Positions 61,331 to 64,000 of a stretch of DNA of 64,000 bases are shown piece by piece. Within the stretch, counting starts at the first letter, position 1; every line of letters starts with the position of its first letter. The notes below the pieces were generated by a model. That model saw nothing but the letters and a program-made list of their open reading frames with translations, ran no database searches and had not been told where the DNA came from. Made by a program: the position numbers and the translations under genes. This DNA comes from Onchidella celtica (taxonomy: Eukaryota; Mollusca; Gastropoda; Systellommatophora; Onchidiidae), in NCBI GenBank assembly GCA_963931925.1, contig OZ007575.1, positions 41,284,612-41,348,611 on the forward strand, written 5' to 3'.

Positions 61331-64000
61331 CCTCCCATATGGATGCCACAAGAGCTATGGACCAGCTTAGTTGCAGAAGAGGATCAAAAGACGGCTTACA
61401 TAAGCGGCAACAGCAAAAAAACATGACGCAACAATTTGCTGTGAAATAATTGTAAAACGGATGCTGAAAATATTGATAGATATGGAGGAGTGGGTGGGAT
61501 ACGGGAGGATCTTGTAGACCAGAACAGTTCCAGGGACATTAAGGTAATCTAACTGAAAAAAAAAAAAGCCATTAGGAAATCAGGAACGTTGACAAGTGGA
61601 AACAGCGGTTTTTGTTTTATATCTATGCTGTTGAGAAAAAAAGAACAGCACTTCAGTCCGTGTTTTAACGTGAAACTCTTGGCTCAAAACGTGAGAGAAA
61701 ATGAGACAAAAAGCGTTAATTAAAAATTGAGACATACCAATTTAACTGAGCACTGCAAAACAATGATTATTTCATTACTAGGGGAATAATCTTAGCTGTG
61801 TTTAGTTACTCTAGGGGAGAGGAAAGAAGTGGGATGGTACAATTTAATCTCCGACATGAATTTTGTGCTGCCTGCGGCCAAACATGGCACTCTCTAACTG
61901 TGAAAGAGAGACTTTAGACAAAGTGGGTGTCTGTGTGATATAATAGAAGTGGTGTCAATCCCAACTACCATGATAGTCATATTATAGGAAGGGCTGAGAG
62001 GGGAAAAGGTCTCGCCTCAGATCATGTCATTTGGAGCAAAGTTGTCAGTAAAGTTGTAAGGAAAGCAGATGAAAATATGTTATTAATTTTCTAAAAGCAC
62101 TCCTAGTGCGTGGTATGATAACTGCTGTCGTGTTTGGTTGGAGACGTCCATGTTACGCCGGAGATCTCTTACCTTTATCCAGCTCCCGTTTGTAGATAAG
62201 GAACTGTGAATCTGACACTTCAGAATGTTAGAACCACACGACGATTAGGTGACGTCAGTGAACATTTATTTTTAACAGTAGTAGATTATCAGTTTTAAGT
62301 GACACAAACCACCGGTAGCAGACAGTAGGTGACAGACATTGGTGCTGAAACTGGAATCGTTGGGAATATGGACTGACCCAACAACAGCAACAAAAAAAAA
62401 GGGGGGGGGGGAGAGGATCAGTCAGTTTGTTTCCATGATTTTCTTGGCGCATCTCTAATGCATTTACCACACTTGAGGCCATCAATGCGGATGTAAGATG
62501 AGCAATTGTTTTTTGGGCCGGAGCAAATGTGTGTGATGGTATTCTGTAGACGCAGAGCGCATTTATTATAACGAAGTTAGAGTAATTCATTGCGTTGTTC
62601 AAGCACTGGGGGTCTGGCGTCTCGCAGAAAACAAATCAATGCTATATTGGTTGCAAAGGGGAAACTGTGGTCACCACCAAGTCAGTGATTGACTCATTTC
62701 GACCTGATGGCGACAGTCTCTGTGAACCTTTGCTAAAGATTAAGCTAAGAAGACTGTCCGCAAACGTCGGTGTCCTTGAGGGAACAGTAAAAATGAAGTC
62801 ATGACCAATGGTAGCTGGTAATCGTGATCACATTTGGCCACCCACTTGGCCATCAACCCTCATCCCCTTTCTATTTCACAATCAGGGTCTCATTCAGCTT
62901 TAAGAGTGAGCTTGTTTGTGTTCAGTAGAATACCTGTCTGTGGGCTTCTGGGCGTCTGCAGCAGATCTTGTTTATGTAACGCATCGCAATGGCTGTCACG
63001 TACGGAGACAGTAGAAGACACTTTCTTTTTAATCGTTTACTTCCATCGTTTCTTTTTCGATTAGCGGCGTGAAGCCAATGGTGTAATGACCACAGTAGGC
63101 ATGGTTCTGGGGAAAACCCCGTCTACGCCACGGTTTTTTAAGCTGAATGAATGAACATTCTACCCAGAGCTGTCAAAAGCATCGCATTGTGTACCATGTC
63201 CTTCAAACTTGTTGACAGTGATTAGGAAAACCCCGTTTCCAGCAGTAGATGTAGTTGCTGGATCTTGTTTTGAAAAACCATGTTATTGTAGGTGTGAACA
63301 GTAGTTATTTGGTGTCATTTTGGGCAGGCCGGTGTTGTTGGAAAGCACTGGTGAAAAGGAAATGATAAAGCCAAATGAAAAAGGTTTTGCAGAGACTTTG
63401 TTGAGCCCGAGATGTCACGGGCGTGTGACATGTTTGTATAACCAGCCCTCTGAAAACGTCGTCCACCCCACGAGTCCGAGGCTTCCCTGCCGTTCAGGGA
63501 CCAGAGCCCATTGAAATTCGCTGTTGATGCCGAAGACGGAAACAAGTGCTAGACGTTTGGTTAGAGATAGACCGGCTGTTTGTGTTTCTCCGGCTACGCA
63601 CATTCATATGACCAGATTTCAGAAATTAGACTGTGTAACGGAACGACTGGTGAGCAGGTCCGTCTGTGACAGACAGGTGACGGGTTGTCAGTATTCCGTG
63701 TGTGATTGACAAGTAGCCAGGCTTGTAACGTTATAATCCGTGTGATCATTTCAACAAAGAACCATTAGCTACACAGAAAAATTCTATGGACTGTGTTCTT
63801 GAATAATCTGTATCATGTCTGACAATTCAACAAAGATCGAAGATCGGCAGATTCCCGGGTTCTTATAATTTTTTGCATTGATCTTGCGAGCACGACAAGC
63901 CTTAATTAAAAAAAAAATTTTTGTGAAACAGTTTCCTTTTAAACTGGCAAGTAGTTAAGATTTCTCGATCAGCCAATGAAGGGATGTCATCCTCCCTTCT
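59734..64000. other. ANKS1: Non-coding end segment, probably the next ANKS1 intron
   Basis: Starts with the GTAAGT donor of exon l. No acceptor followed by sequence resembling the closing PTB helix was found, so the next exon is expected beyond the window. It contains the (CT)n at 61287, a G10 run near 62401 and otherwise unremarkable sequence. Confidence 0.6.
61287..61332. repeat. (CT)n microsatellite
   Basis: About 40 bp of CT preceded by GTCT units and followed by CCCTCCCTCCC. It lies in the last, probably intronic, segment. Confidence 0.9.

Overview
The window is animal genomic DNA from a large-intron, AT-rich genome full of simple repeats and short interspersed elements. The one host gene I can support encodes a protein with tandem SAM domains and a PTB domain, a combination known only from the metazoan ANKS1A/ANKS1B (Odin/AIDA-1) family. 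The organism is best described as a non-vertebrate bilaterian. A mollusc (gastropod) is my guess, from the repeat style: long (CT)n/(GA)n tracts, LINE remnants and SINEs with ATT tails. The sequence alone does not prove that.

Layout. Positions 1-33191 hold no coding exon I can recognise. They contain repeats: a diverged ~155-bp tandem array (about 4501-5095), minisatellites, a 5'-truncated CR1/L2-like LINE remnant (about 9540-10663), a polypyrimidine tract (12.5-13.5 kb), a candidate solo LTR (about 20.5-21.6 kb), very long (CT)n tracts (22.2-24.4 kb), a SINE copy (25.3-25.8 kb), two TTAA-flanked MITE-like elements (26.7 and 27.65 kb) and a mixed GA/CA satellite (27.3-27.6 kb). This part may be a very long upstream intron of the same gene, because the first visible exon starts in splice phase 1 and so needs an earlier exon.

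Positions 33192-59733 carry 12 well supported plus-strand exons and one probable microexon. All have GT/AG borders and matching phases. They encode, in order, a linker region, SAM1 (two exons), SAM2 (two exons), a Ser-rich linker and most of a PTB domain (four exons). The ankyrin repeats expected at the N-terminus and the last part of the PTB domain with the C-terminus lie outside the window. The introns hold a LINE with an uninterrupted 932-residue endonuclease plus reverse transcriptase ORF that lacks its 3' end (about 34.25-37.8 kb), and a P-element-like non-autonomous transposon with a THAP-domain fragment, perfect 20-bp TIRs and an 8-bp direct repeat (38.34-38.78 kb). They also hold a second TTAA MITE, a palindromic fold-back element (43.8-44.0 kb), a second and more complete SINE copy (47.8-48.4 kb), a hAT-like MITE with an 8-bp target duplication (53.2 kb) and a degenerate TTAA element (55.3 kb).

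Positions 59734-64000 are non-coding as far as I can see, probably the next intron. I found no rRNA, tRNA, CRISPR or prokaryotic feature. The most interesting material is the set of short DNA-transposon derivatives of four superfamily types packed in and around one gene, the 30-nt microexon candidate between SAM2 and the PTB domain, and a GC-richer non-coding block in the 7.5-kb intron that splits the PTB domain.
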